A stretch of 5,891 nt of DNA from assembly GCA_945870475.1 (NCBI GenBank), contig CAMBSR010000143.1:1-5891 (forward strand). Reading direction: 5' to 3'. The stretch comes from Phycisphaera mikurensis NBRC 102666. Its GTDB lineage: Bacteria; Planctomycetota; Phycisphaerae; Phycisphaerales; SM1A02. The notes beneath the pieces were generated by a model. The model was given only the letters and a program-made list of their open reading frames with translations. It made no database searches and was not told where the DNA came from. This document shows, piece by piece, positions 1-5,742 of this stretch. Positions within the stretch are counted from its first letter, which is position 1. Each line of letters begins with the position of its first letter. The translations under genes were made by a program, and so were the position numbers.

Positions 1-758
1 CAGTCGTGGAGCCGCGCGGGCAGGTTCCCCGCCCAGTGCGCCAGGTCCCACCCCGCCAACGCACCAACGGCGTGCGCCGCCGCAGTGATGCGCTCGATGC
101 CGAACGCCTGCCCGGTGGCGTAGTTCACGCCGCCGATCATCACCAGGGCCAGCGTGTCGCCCGCCTCGCGGATCGCGTCCAGGATGTCTTCCTCGCGGAT
201 CAGTGCCTCGCCGCTGCGCGGGCCGACCTCGATGACGTGCTTCGCCGGATCAAGCCCGCGCGCCTGCACGTGCGAGTGCACCGCGTAGGTGTCGCTCGGG
301 AACGCGCCGCGCTCCATGAGGATCTTCGTCCGCTTCCCATCCGGCCGCCAGAAGCTCACCATCAGGAGGTGCAGGTTGACGGTGAGCGAGTTCATCATCA
401 CCACCTCGCCGGGCTGTGCCCCCACCAGCCGTGCGCCCAGGTGACGGAAATGCTCATGAAAATCAACCCACGGGCGACGGGAGCGCAGGTGCCCCTCCAC
501 CGCGAGCCGCGACCAGTCGTCCAGCTCCTCGTTCACCAGCGCGCGCGCCGCGCGCGGCATGAGGCCGAGCGAATTACCGCACAGGTACGTGAGCGGACGA
601 CCGTCGTCGCCGAACGGGTGCTCGAACTCGTCGCGCAGCGGACGCAGCGGGTCGGCGGCATCGAGCCGTGCCGCGTGCTCCGCGGAGGTGTCCAGTTGTG
701 CATGCGCGCCCGCGCTCGAGGCGGCCGTCTGCGTGATGTGTGAAGCGTGCGTACTCAT
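1..758 (-). CDS. kynU: Kynureninase, N-terminal 252 residues (runs off left edge)
   Basis: PLP-dependent hydrolase that cleaves kynurenine or 3-hydroxykynurenine to anthranilate or 3-hydroxyanthranilate plus L-alanine in the cytosol. No stop occurs before position 1, so the gene is cut by the window. Family motifs seen in order: YLCGNSLGLMP (residues 58-68), W82 followed by AVEGH (86-90), a downstream PW (96-97), MNSLTVNLHLLM (122-133), ILMERGAFPSD (146-156, with the Phe and Asp that contact PLP in the family), GGVNYATGQ (209-217) and GWDLAHWAGN (236-245), whose Asp238 matches the PLP-binding Asp. The Schiff-base lysine would lie past the edge. About 30 residues before the first conserved block are low-complexity Ala/Ser/His. 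The ATG (756-758) overlaps the TGA of the upstream decarboxylase gene as ATGA, and no Shine-Dalgarno is visible, so translation is probably coupled. The family call is secure; preference for 3-hydroxykynurenine is inferred from the neighbours. Confidence 0.95.
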   Translation of the reverse strand, partial: MSTHASHITQTAASSAGAHAQLDTSAEHAARLDAADPLRPLRDEFEHPFGDDGRPLTYLCGNSLGLMPRAARALVNEELDDWSRLAVEGHLRSRRPWVDFHEHFRHLGARLVGAQPGEVVMMNSLTVNLHLLMVSFWRPDGKRTKILMERGAFPSDTYAVHSHVQARGLDPAKHVIEVGPRSGEALIREEDILDAIREAGDTLALVMIGGVNYATGQAFGIERITAAAHAVGALAGWDLAHWAGNLPARLHD

Positions 759-1819
759 GTGCGTGCGTCGACGTGCGGAGGAATGTGGCCGACGGCCGAC
801 GCGTGCACCGCATGCGCCGCATGCGCCGCGCGCGGCCCGAGGAATTCGGCAGCGGAACCGTGCAGGATGCTCGCGCGCGTCTCCGCGTCGAGCCACGGTG
901 CATTGCGCACCACCGCGCCCGGCGAGAGCTCGCCGAGCGGGAACGGGTAGTCGGTGCCGAACGCCACCTTGCCCTTCCCCGCCACGGAGAGCAGCAGCCG
1001 GAGCGCCTCGGGATCATGCACAAGCGAATCGAACCACACGCGCTTGATGGACTCGCGCGGCGACTCCTTCGTGGCCGTCTGGCAGAGATCGGGGCGCTCG
1101 CGGAAGCCGTGCTCCCAGCGGCCGATGGTCAAGGGTGCCGCGCCGCCACCGTGCGCAAACGCAATGCGCAGGTTGGGGAGCTGCTCCATCACGCCGCCGA
1201 AGCACACGCTGCCCACGGCAAGCGCCGTCTCCGCGGGCATGCCCACGAGCCACGGGAACCAGTGCCGCGCCATGCGCTCGGCGCCGAACATCTCCCACGG
1301 ATGCACGAAGACGCACGCGCCCAGCTCGGCCGCGGCGGCAAGCACCTCGACCACCGCCGGGTCGTCCAGGTTGGCGCCGTTGACGTTGGAACCGATCTGC
1401 ACGCCCGGCATGCCAAGCTGGCCCACGCAGCGCTCGAGCTCGCGGATCGCAAGCCTCGCGTCCTGCATCGGAATGGTCCCGAGCCCCACGAAGCGGTCGG
1501 GCCACGCGCGCACCACGCCGGCCACGTGGTCGTTGAGCGTGGCGGCCAGGTCCGCGGCGTCCTGTGCCTTGGCCCAGTAGCTGAACATCACCGGCACCGT
1601 GCTCAGCGCCTGGACGCGGACGCCGGCGGCATCGCAGTCGGACACGCGCGCCGCGGGGTCCCAGCAGTTGGACTGCACCTCGCGGAACATCTTCCCGTCC
1701 TTCCACAGGCGGGCACGGCACGCGGCGCAGTGCTCGATGGACACCCAGCCCGGATAGCCGTACTTGGCGCAGAGGTCGGGCCAGTGCTCGGGAAGGATGT
1801 GCGTGTGGATGTCGATCAT
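755..1819 (-). CDS. 2-amino-3-carboxymuconate-6-semialdehyde decarboxylase (ACMSD)
   Basis: Zinc-dependent decarboxylase of the amidohydrolase superfamily. It converts the unstable ring-opened product of 3-hydroxyanthranilate dioxygenase to 2-aminomuconate semialdehyde, competing with spontaneous cyclisation to quinolinate. The 354 residues align along their length with animal and Pseudomonas ACMSD as I recall them. Shared blocks include DIHTHILPEHWPDL at the start, NCWDP (51-55), QALSTVPVMFSYWAK (70-84), GVQIG (139-143), FVHPWEM (171-177), LPWLVGMPAE-type FPWLVGMPAE (188-197), FAHGGGA (221-227) and GTDYPFPLGE (288-297). Expected metal ligands H5, H7, H173 and D290, catalytic H223, and substrate arginines R46 and R234 are all present. 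The last 24 residues or so (331-354) are a His/Ala-rich tail beyond the usual family end. The gene starts 76 bp after the dioxygenase stop with only a weak ribosome site, and its stop overlaps the kynureninase start. The symbols nbaD or amnD are used for homologues elsewhere; I leave the symbol empty. Confidence 0.95.
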   Translation of the reverse strand: MIDIHTHILPEHWPDLCAKYGYPGWVSIEHCAACRARLWKDGKMFREVQSNCWDPAARVSDCDAAGVRVQALSTVPVMFSYWAKAQDAADLAATLNDHVAGVVRAWPDRFVGLGTIPMQDARLAIRELERCVGQLGMPGVQIGSNVNGANLDDPAVVEVLAAAAELGACVFVHPWEMFGAERMARHWFPWLVGMPAETALAVGSVCFGGVMEQLPNLRIAFAHGGGAAPLTIGRWEHGFRERPDLCQTATKESPRESIKRVWFDSLVHDPEALRLLLSVAGKGKVAFGTDYPFPLGELSPGAVVRNAPWLDAETRASILHGSAAEFLGPRAAHAAHAVHASAVGHIPPHVDART

Positions 1820-1895
1820 CGGTGGTCGCCGGCGCGCCTCAGGGGTGCATGCGCGCTCCGTACGGGCGCGTTCAGCTCAGTGCGAATGCATCACC

Positions 1896-2597
1896 TCAAT
1901 ACGGACGCTTCACCTGTGTGCCGCACTTCCTGCAGGTGCAGCGCTCGGGGTTCGCCCAGAACTCCTCCATGGCGTGCGCGAAGTGCTGCACGATGTCCGC
2001 ACAGACGAATTCCTTGTCGTAGACCAGCTCGCCGCACTTCTCGCAGAAGAACATCAGGTGCTCGGGCTCGGTCTCGGGGCGGCGGCGCTCGATCACCATG
2101 CCCAGCGTGTCCGGCCCGCGCTGCGGGCTGTGCGGCACGTTGGGCGGGATGAAGAACGTCTCGCCCTCGCGCACCACCATGTCCTTGATGCCGTCGACAT
2201 CGCGGATGCGCACCACGATGTCGCCCTTCAGCTGGATGAAGAACTCCTCGCTGTTGGTCATGTGGAAGTCGTTGCGGGCGTTGGGGCCCGCGATGACCAT
2301 CACGAAGAAGTCCTTGCCGCTGTAGAGGTACTTGTTGCCCACCGGCGGCTTCATCAGGTGCCGGTTCTCGGTGATCCACTGCCCAAGCGCCACGGCCGCC
2401 GCCACGGTGCCGTCGGCGTTCATGCCGGTGGGGTCGCCGAACGGGTTCATGGCGCGCACCTTGGCATCGGCGCTCGTGACCTGCGTTGCCACCGACGCGG
2501 TCTTCCCCTTGGAACCGCCACTGCAGCCGCATCCGGCATTGCCGCAGCAGGTGGACGTGGAGAGGGGCACGGACGCCGTCGGCTTGGCAGTGCTCAT
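1896..2597 (-). CDS. 3-hydroxyanthranilate 3,4-dioxygenase with Cys-rich N-terminal extension
   Basis: Cytosolic non-haem iron cupin dioxygenase that opens 3-hydroxyanthranilate to 2-amino-3-carboxymuconate semialdehyde (ACMS), the substrate of the next gene. In the 233-residue reading, iron ligands H112, E118 and H156 keep the 6- and 44-residue spacing of the Cupriavidus (Ralstonia) enzyme (H51, E57, H95). Substrate arginines R108 and R160 and Glu170 (in VIERRRP) are present. The C-terminal rubredoxin-like metal site of bacterial enzymes is intact as C185-x2-C188 and C222-x2-C225. Conserved blocks include LMKPPVGN (81-88), EEFFIQLKGD (117-126) and FIPPNVPHSPQR (149-160). Family members usually begin near residue 50-60 here. 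Residues 1-49 form an unusual extension with C17, C18, C23 and C25 in a Gly-rich stretch. I chose the ATG at 2595-2597 because the extension has coding-like third positions (mostly G or C) and a promoter-like TATCTTTG lies just upstream. The ATG at 2448-2450 (184 residues) is a real alternative. The gene follows tryptophan dioxygenase by 31 bp. Homologues are called haaO, nbaC or kynD in different systems. Confidence 0.93.
   Translation of the reverse strand: MSTAKPTASVPLSTSTCCGNAGCGCSGGSKGKTASVATQVTSADAKVRAMNPFGDPTGMNADGTVAAAVALGQWITENRHLMKPPVGNKYLYSGKDFFVMVIAGPNARNDFHMTNSEEFFIQLKGDIVVRIRDVDGIKDMVVREGETFFIPPNVPHSPQRGPDTLGMVIERRRPETEPEHLMFFCEKCGELVYDKEFVCADIVQHFAHAMEEFWANPERCTCRKCGTQVKRPY
2448..2462 (-). 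promoter_or_regulatory. Internal ribosome-site candidate and alternative start of the 3-hydroxyanthranilate dioxygenase
   Basis: On the minus strand the purine-rich AAGGTG (2457-2462) sits 6 bases before an in-frame ATG (2448-2450). That ATG begins MNPFGDPTG, close to where most family members start. Initiation here would give a 184-residue enzyme of usual length without the Cys-rich segment. The upstream ATG at 2597 has no clear Shine-Dalgarno. The sequence alone does not settle whether one or both starts are used. Confidence 0.4.
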
Positions 2598-2602
2598 GTC
2601 GC

Positions 2603-2610
2603 CAAAGATA
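2603..2610 (-). promoter_or_regulatory. TAnnTTTG-type promoter element ahead of the dioxygenase gene
   Basis: The minus strand reads TATCTTTG at 2610-2603, five bases before the ATG at 2597, in the 31-bp gap after tryptophan dioxygenase. It matches both a bacterial -10 box (TATCTT, 4 of 6) and the TAnnTTTG consensus of Bacteroidota. Its distance from the ATG would place transcription initiation at or next to the start codon, giving a leaderless or near-leaderless message. I see no convincing -33/-35 partner, so this is a candidate only. If active, the lower kynurenine genes could be expressed apart from mgtE and tryptophan dioxygenase. Confidence 0.35.
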
Positions 2611-2628
2611 CCGCCGCGGGGCACGGGT

Positions 2629-3426
2629 TCAGAGGCGCGTGCGGATGGCCCAGAGATCGGGGAAGAGCGGGTTGAAGAGCGTGGTGCGCAGGTACGCCGC
2701 ACCGGGGCTCCCGCCCGTTCCCTGCTTGAAGCCGATGGTCCGTTCCACCATTTTCACGTGCCGGTAGCGCCACTCCTGGATGCCCTCATCGAGGTCCACC
2801 AGAAGCTCACAGATGCCGCGTTCCGTGGGATGGCCGTGGTAGAGCTCCAGCAGCGTTTCCTGGAATTCCGGCCACTCCTGCGGCGGCTGCGTCACGTCGC
2901 GGCCGAGCAGCGCCGCCGGCACCGTGAACCCGCGCTGCGCCACCCACGCGGCGAACGCGTCGTAGAGCGTGGGCGCGCCGAAGCGCTGCTCGATGGCGGC
3001 ACGCTCGGGCGAGCCCTCGGGATAGTTCCCCATCATGCGCGGGTTCTTGTTGCCGAGCAGGAACTCGAACTCCCGGAACTGCGCGCTCTGGAAGCCGCTG
3101 GAATTGGCAAGGAAGCTGCGGAACGAGAGGAACGAGACCGGGGTCATGGTCTCCAGGACGTCGATCTGCTGCACCATGGTCTTCAGGATGGTGAGCATGC
3201 GCTTGAGCGTGGCTCCCGCCTCCGGCACCTGGTTGCGCACCAGGCAGTCCACCAGCCGGTCGCCCTCGTGCAGCTGCTGGCGGAACCACAGCTCGTAGAC
3301 CTGGTGGATGATGATGAAGAGCATCTCGTCATGCTCGGGGCGCTCGCTCCCCGGCTGCTTCGAGAGCGGCTGCTGGAGCGAGAGGAGCTCGGGGACCTTG
3401 AGGTAGCTGCCGTAGCTGAGGTTCAT
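2629..3426 (-). CDS. kynA: Tryptophan 2,3-dioxygenase
   Basis: Haem enzyme that inserts O2 across the indole C2-C3 bond of L-tryptophan, giving N-formylkynurenine, the first step of the kynurenine pathway. The 265-residue protein is close to the usual bacterial length and starts with the family-typical MNLSYGSYLKVPELL. Visible landmarks are FIIIHQVYELWF (37-48) with distal H41, FRSFLANSSGFQS (102-114) with substrate-carboxylate R103, FREFEFLLG (117-125), YRHVKMVERTIG (221-232) with proximal haem ligand H223, and GTGGSPG (236-242) with T237 near the substrate amino group. An open frame continues upstream to 3738 but would run into mgtE. The ATG at 3424-3426 is preceded by a good Shine-Dalgarno, so that start is preferred. 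Neighbours are mgtE 52 bp upstream and 3-hydroxyanthranilate dioxygenase 31 bp downstream. No terminator is visible in either gap. Confidence 0.96.
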   Translation of the reverse strand: MNLSYGSYLKVPELLSLQQPLSKQPGSERPEHDEMLFIIIHQVYELWFRQQLHEGDRLVDCLVRNQVPEAGATLKRMLTILKTMVQQIDVLETMTPVSFLSFRSFLANSSGFQSAQFREFEFLLGNKNPRMMGNYPEGSPERAAIEQRFGAPTLYDAFAAWVAQRGFTVPAALLGRDVTQPPQEWPEFQETLLELYHGHPTERGICELLVDLDEGIQEWRYRHVKMVERTIGFKQGTGGSPGAAYLRTTLFNPLFPDLWAIRTRL

Positions 3427-3433
3427 GGGTGGA

Positions 3434-3440
3434 TTCCCTT
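3434..3440 (-). promoter_or_regulatory. Shine-Dalgarno of tryptophan 2,3-dioxygenase
   Basis: The minus strand reads AAGGGAA at 3440-3434, 7 bases before the ATG at 3426. This fixes the start of kynA and rules out the longer in-frame reading into mgtE. It is the clearest ribosome site in the window, in contrast to mgtE and the 3-hydroxyanthranilate dioxygenase at its upstream start, which show none. Confidence 0.65.
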
Positions 3441-3478
3441 GCAAATGGCGGGGCGCGGTGCGCCGGCGGATGGGCGAT

Positions 3479-4861
3479 TCAAAGCAGCGTGCCGGAAAGC
3501 AGGAGCTTGGCAACCGCGAAATAGATGACCAGGCCGGCAACATCGACGAGCGTGGCGACGAAGGGAGCGGAACTCGTGGCGGGGTCGAGCCGGAACGCCC
3601 GCAAGGCGAAGGGCAGCATGCTTCCCGCGATGGTTCCCACGCACACGATCCCGACCAGGCTGATCCAGACAACCAGTCCCAGACGCACCGCATGTTCACC
3701 GAAGTCGAACCACCCGAGCTGCTGCCACACCACGACACGGACGAAGCCGAGCGCGCCGAGGAAGCTGCCGAGCACGAGGCCGGTACCGATCTCGCGCACG
3801 AACACGCGTCGCCAGGAGCCTCCGGGCAGCTCGCCGAGCGCCAGCGCGCGCACCACCAGCGTTGCTGCCTGCGAGCCGGTGTTGCCGCCGCTCGAGATCA
3901 CCAGCGGGATGAACATCGCGAGGACCACGGCACTGGCAAGGTCGTGCTCGAAGTAGCCCATGGCCGTCGCGGTGAACATCTCGCCCACGAAGAGCACCGA
4001 AAGCCACAGCCCGCGCTGCCTGAGGAGCAGCCAGAACGGCGTGCGCGCGTACGGCGTGTCCACCGCCTCGACGCCGCCGAAGCGTAGCTGCGTCTCCGTC
4101 TCCTCGGTCTGCGAGATGTCGAGCGCGTCGTCGACGGTGATGATGCCGAGCATATGCCCGTGCTCGTCCACCACCGCCAGCGCGGAACGGTCGTAGCGCT
4201 TGAAGAGGCGCACGACCTCGGGCAGGTCGGTGCGCGCCGGGATGGCGATGAGCGTGGGGTGCTCCAGGTCACCCACGCGCGCGGCCGGGTCTGCCTTCAC
4301 GAGCGTCCCGAGCCGCAGGTCGAAGAGGAGCGCGCCAGCGGGATCGATCACATAGAGCACGTTGAGCGTCTCGACGCGCCGTTCCGCGCGGCGGATGCGA
4401 TCGAGCGCCTCGCCCGCCGTCATGTCCGGCGAGAGGCTCACGTACTCCGGCGTCATCACGTGGCCGGCGGTGCCCTCGGGATAGCCGAGCAGCGTGCGCG
4501 TGGCCGCGCGCGCCTGCGGGCTGAGCGAATCCAGGATGCGGCGCGTGACCTCGGACGGAAGGTCATCGAGCAGCTGGACACGGTCGTCCGGCGTCATCGC
4601 GTTGACGATCTCGAGCATCTGCTCGCTGGAAAGCGAGGCGATCAGCTCCGCCTGCTGGTCCACCGGCAGGTAGCTGAACACGGCGCCCGCGCGGTCGCGG
4701 GAGAGCAGGCGGAAGATCACGCCCTCGTCGTTGGAAGGAAGATCCACCAGGATCTCCGCCACGTCCGGGTCGTTCAGGCTGTCGATGACGTTCCGCAGCC
4801 CAGCCCAGTCGCGGTTGGCGATCAGGTCCTCGATCTCGACTTGTACGAGGTGTCCGAGCAC
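3479..4861 (-). CDS. mgtE: MgtE-family magnesium transporter
   Basis: Inner-membrane Mg2+ channel/transporter gated by cytosolic Mg2+. The 460 residues match the full family architecture. A helical N domain spans about 1-130 (DPDVAEILVDLP, then LLDDLPSEVTRRIL). A CBS pair spans about 136-255 (VMTPEYVSLSP, then LAVVDEHGHMLGIITVDDALDI). A connecting helix follows, then five predicted membrane segments at about 284-303, 308-327, 356-379, 393-418 and 433-456. The signature PLVISSGGNTGSQ (319-331) is intact. D440 in TLVDVAGLVIYF matches the pore aspartate (D432 in the Thermus protein). The start is GTG at 4861; no ATG is available upstream in frame, and the N-terminal length fits the family. No Shine-Dalgarno is visible. 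The 64-bp upstream gap is too short for an M-box riboswitch. It lies between a lipoprotein gene and kynA, all on one strand. A functional link to tryptophan catabolism is not evident. Confidence 0.95.
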   Translation of the reverse strand: MLGHLVQVEIEDLIANRDWAGLRNVIDSLNDPDVAEILVDLPSNDEGVIFRLLSRDRAGAVFSYLPVDQQAELIASLSSEQMLEIVNAMTPDDRVQLLDDLPSEVTRRILDSLSPQARAATRTLLGYPEGTAGHVMTPEYVSLSPDMTAGEALDRIRRAERRVETLNVLYVIDPAGALLFDLRLGTLVKADPAARVGDLEHPTLIAIPARTDLPEVVRLFKRYDRSALAVVDEHGHMLGIITVDDALDISQTEETETQLRFGGVEAVDTPYARTPFWLLLRQRGLWLSVLFVGEMFTATAMGYFEHDLASAVVLAMFIPLVISSGGNTGSQAATLVVRALALGELPGGSWRRVFVREIGTGLVLGSFLGALGFVRVVVWQQLGWFDFGEHAVRLGLVVWISLVGIVCVGTIAGSMLPFALRAFRLDPATSSAPFVATLVDVAGLVIYFAVAKLLLSGTLL

Positions 4862-4869
4862 GGATTGGC

Positions 4870-4875
4870 AGGGTA
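4870..4875 (-). promoter_or_regulatory. Possible -10 element directly before mgtE
   Basis: The minus strand reads TACCCT at 4875-4870, 8 bases before the GTG start of mgtE. It has the TAnnnT skeleton of a -10 box and stands in an otherwise GC-only stretch. The spacing would give a leaderless or near-leaderless transcript, which would fit the lack of a Shine-Dalgarno. No -35 partner is clear. This is weak evidence taken alone; the similar placement before the 3-hydroxyanthranilate dioxygenase adds a little. Confidence 0.25.
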
Positions 4876-4925
4876 ACGGCGGTCGCGGGATTCTGCCCGA
4901 TGTGCCGGCCGCCCTGCCCCCGGCC

Positions 4926-5501
4926 TCAATCCGCCACGCGCGGGGTCTCGCGCTGCGAGGCGCGGCTTCCCTCGCGGACCATGTCCGTGATGCCGGCGGA
5001 GTGGGCGCGCAGGAGCTTCAGCGTCTCCGGGTCCGAGGTGGTCTCGGTGATGCTGACGCCCTTCTCGGTGAGCACCACGTCGAGCTTCACCTTGCCGTGA
5101 CGCTCGAAGAGTTCCTTGAAGACCGGATCCCAGGTGCGGATGGCCAGGCCCTCGGTCATGCGTACCTGCATGGCGAGCGCGTGGTCCTTGATGAGCGTGG
5201 CCACCGCGGGGTCGTCGGACTCGGTCACCGCGGCGAGGCCGTCGGGAAGCGCCGTCACGGTGCGACGGATCGTGCCGTGGTGGTAAAGGAGCGTCTGCCA
5301 GACATCGCGGTCGTAGGCATGGGTGCCGGGGTCGGCGGTGGTGACGCTCGTGGGGGCGCGCGGGATCGGGCGCGAGGGAACGGCCGAGGCGGGCCCGCGC
5401 TCCGGCGCTGCGTGTGCATCGAGGGGGCGATCCGTGGCACAGCCGAAGAGGCCGACCGACAGGAGCAAGCTGAGCAGGGGCGTTCGGTGGGCGACGTGCA
5501 T
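4926..5501 (-). CDS. Lipoprotein of unknown function with two tandem ~46-residue repeats
   Basis: A 191-residue protein. The N-terminus has a type II signal peptide: basic start (H5, R6), hydrophobic LLSLLLSVGLFG, and lipobox LFGC with C21 as the lipidated residue. A Pro/Ala-rich linker (about 25-60) follows, as expected for a tethered protein outside the cytoplasmic membrane. The rest is a duplication: residues 73-118 and 133-178 align without gaps over 46 positions. Shared positions include HG (75-76 and 135-136), G88/G148, DP (97-98 and 157-158), L103/L163, H107/H167 and EG (117-118 and 177-178). The WDPVFKELF segment (124-132) links the two. The paired histidines, with M111 and M115 in the first repeat, could bind metal or a cofactor, but this is a guess. 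I recall similar uncharacterised proteins with TESDDP and IRxWDPxF motifs but cannot name a function. The ATG at 5499-5501 is the only start giving a full signal peptide. It is divergent from the tRNA gene. Confidence 0.85.
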   Translation of the reverse strand: MHVAHRTPLLSLLLSVGLFGCATDRPLDAHAAPERGPASAVPSRPIPRAPTSVTTADPGTHAYDRDVWQTLLYHHGTIRRTVTALPDGLAAVTESDDPAVATLIKDHALAMQVRMTEGLAIRTWDPVFKELFERHGKVKLDVVLTEKGVSITETTSDPETLKLLRAHSAGITDMVREGSRASQRETPRVAD

Positions 5502-5577
5502 GGCGTGCGGTATGGAGAGTATCGCTGCCGGGTGCGGGGCGCATAACGACCGACGGATGGTCGTGACCGGGATCGGC

Positions 5578-5583
5578 TACACT
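5578..5583 (+). promoter_or_regulatory. Candidate -10 box of the tRNA-Pro gene
   Basis: TACACT ends 12 bases before the mature tRNA 5' end and matches TATAAT at 4 of 6 positions. No TTGACA-like hexamer is found at the usual distance. In the same 94-bp divergent gap, the minus strand carries GATACT (5523-5518), 16 bases before the lipoprotein ATG, a weaker candidate for that gene. Confidence 0.4.
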
Positions 5584-5595
5584 TCTCGACCCACT

Positions 5596-5669
5596 CGGGC
5601 TGTAGCGCAGGTTGGTAGCGCGTTTGACTGGGGGTCAAAAGGTCGTGGGTTCAAATCCCGCCAGCCCGA
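5596..5669 (+). tRNA. tRNA-Pro (anticodon GGG)
   Basis: A complete 74-nt cloverleaf can be folded by eye. The acceptor stem is CGGGCTG (5596-5602) with CAGCCCG (5662-5668), and A5669 is the discriminator. The D arm is GCGC/GCGC around AGGTTGGTA. The anticodon stem is TTTGA/TCAAA (5623-5627, 5635-5639) around loop CTGGGGG, anticodon GGG at 5630-5632, reading CCC. The variable loop is AGGTC. The T arm is GTGGG/CCCGC around TTCAAAT. C1-G72, A73 and G37 are typical of bacterial proline tRNAs. The 3' CCA is not encoded (A5669 is followed by CTC), so it would be added after transcription. The 3' end, from position 5651 on, is duplicated downstream. Confidence 0.96.
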
Positions 5670-5742
5670 CTCCTCACTCCGAAGCGGAAGGCCCGAGCGC
5701 CTTCCGCTTCGTCGTTCCGGGGGCGGTCTGCGCGCCGCTGCG
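5651..5742 (+). repeat. Direct repeat, copy 1: tRNA-Pro 3' end plus hairpin
   Basis: Ninety-two bases that recur at 5793-5884 (offset 142) with a single difference, C5731 versus T5873. The copy begins inside the T loop of the tRNA, takes the last 19 bases of the gene, the whole terminator-like hairpin, and about 30 bases beyond. The boundaries are sharp: the bases on both sides differ between copies. Confidence 0.95.
5680..5711 (+). terminator. Hairpin terminator after tRNA-Pro
   Basis: A perfect 13-bp inverted repeat: CGAAGCGGAAGGC (5680-5692), a 6-base loop CCGAGC, and GCCTTCCGCTTCG (5699-5711). It starts 10 bases after the tRNA. The following bases (TCGTTCC) contain few T residues, so it is not a textbook intrinsic terminator, but its position and strength make termination or 3'-end processing the likely role. 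Confidence 0.65.

Noticed and set aside
1820..1895. Terminator or attenuator between the dioxygenase and ACMSD genes (imperfect hairpin at 1852-1870)
   Set aside because: The stem is short with a one-base bulge, a 2-base loop and no T-run; a role is not supported.
740..2152. Long plus-strand open frame (470 codons), with similar ones at 6-743, 2332-3528, 3425-4087 and 4154-4876
   Set aside because: They lie antisense to genes with clear family motifs; their Arg/His/Ala-rich products show no recognisable domain. This is the usual effect of high GC content on the opposite strand.
3427..3738. Longer N-terminus for tryptophan dioxygenase starting at 3738
   Set aside because: It would overlap the conserved end of mgtE, and the ATG at 3426 has a good ribosome site and the family-typical N-terminus.
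4862..4925. Mg2+-sensing riboswitch (M-box) ahead of mgtE
   Set aside because: Only 64 bases separate mgtE from the preceding gene, far too short for an M-box, and no matching structure is seen.
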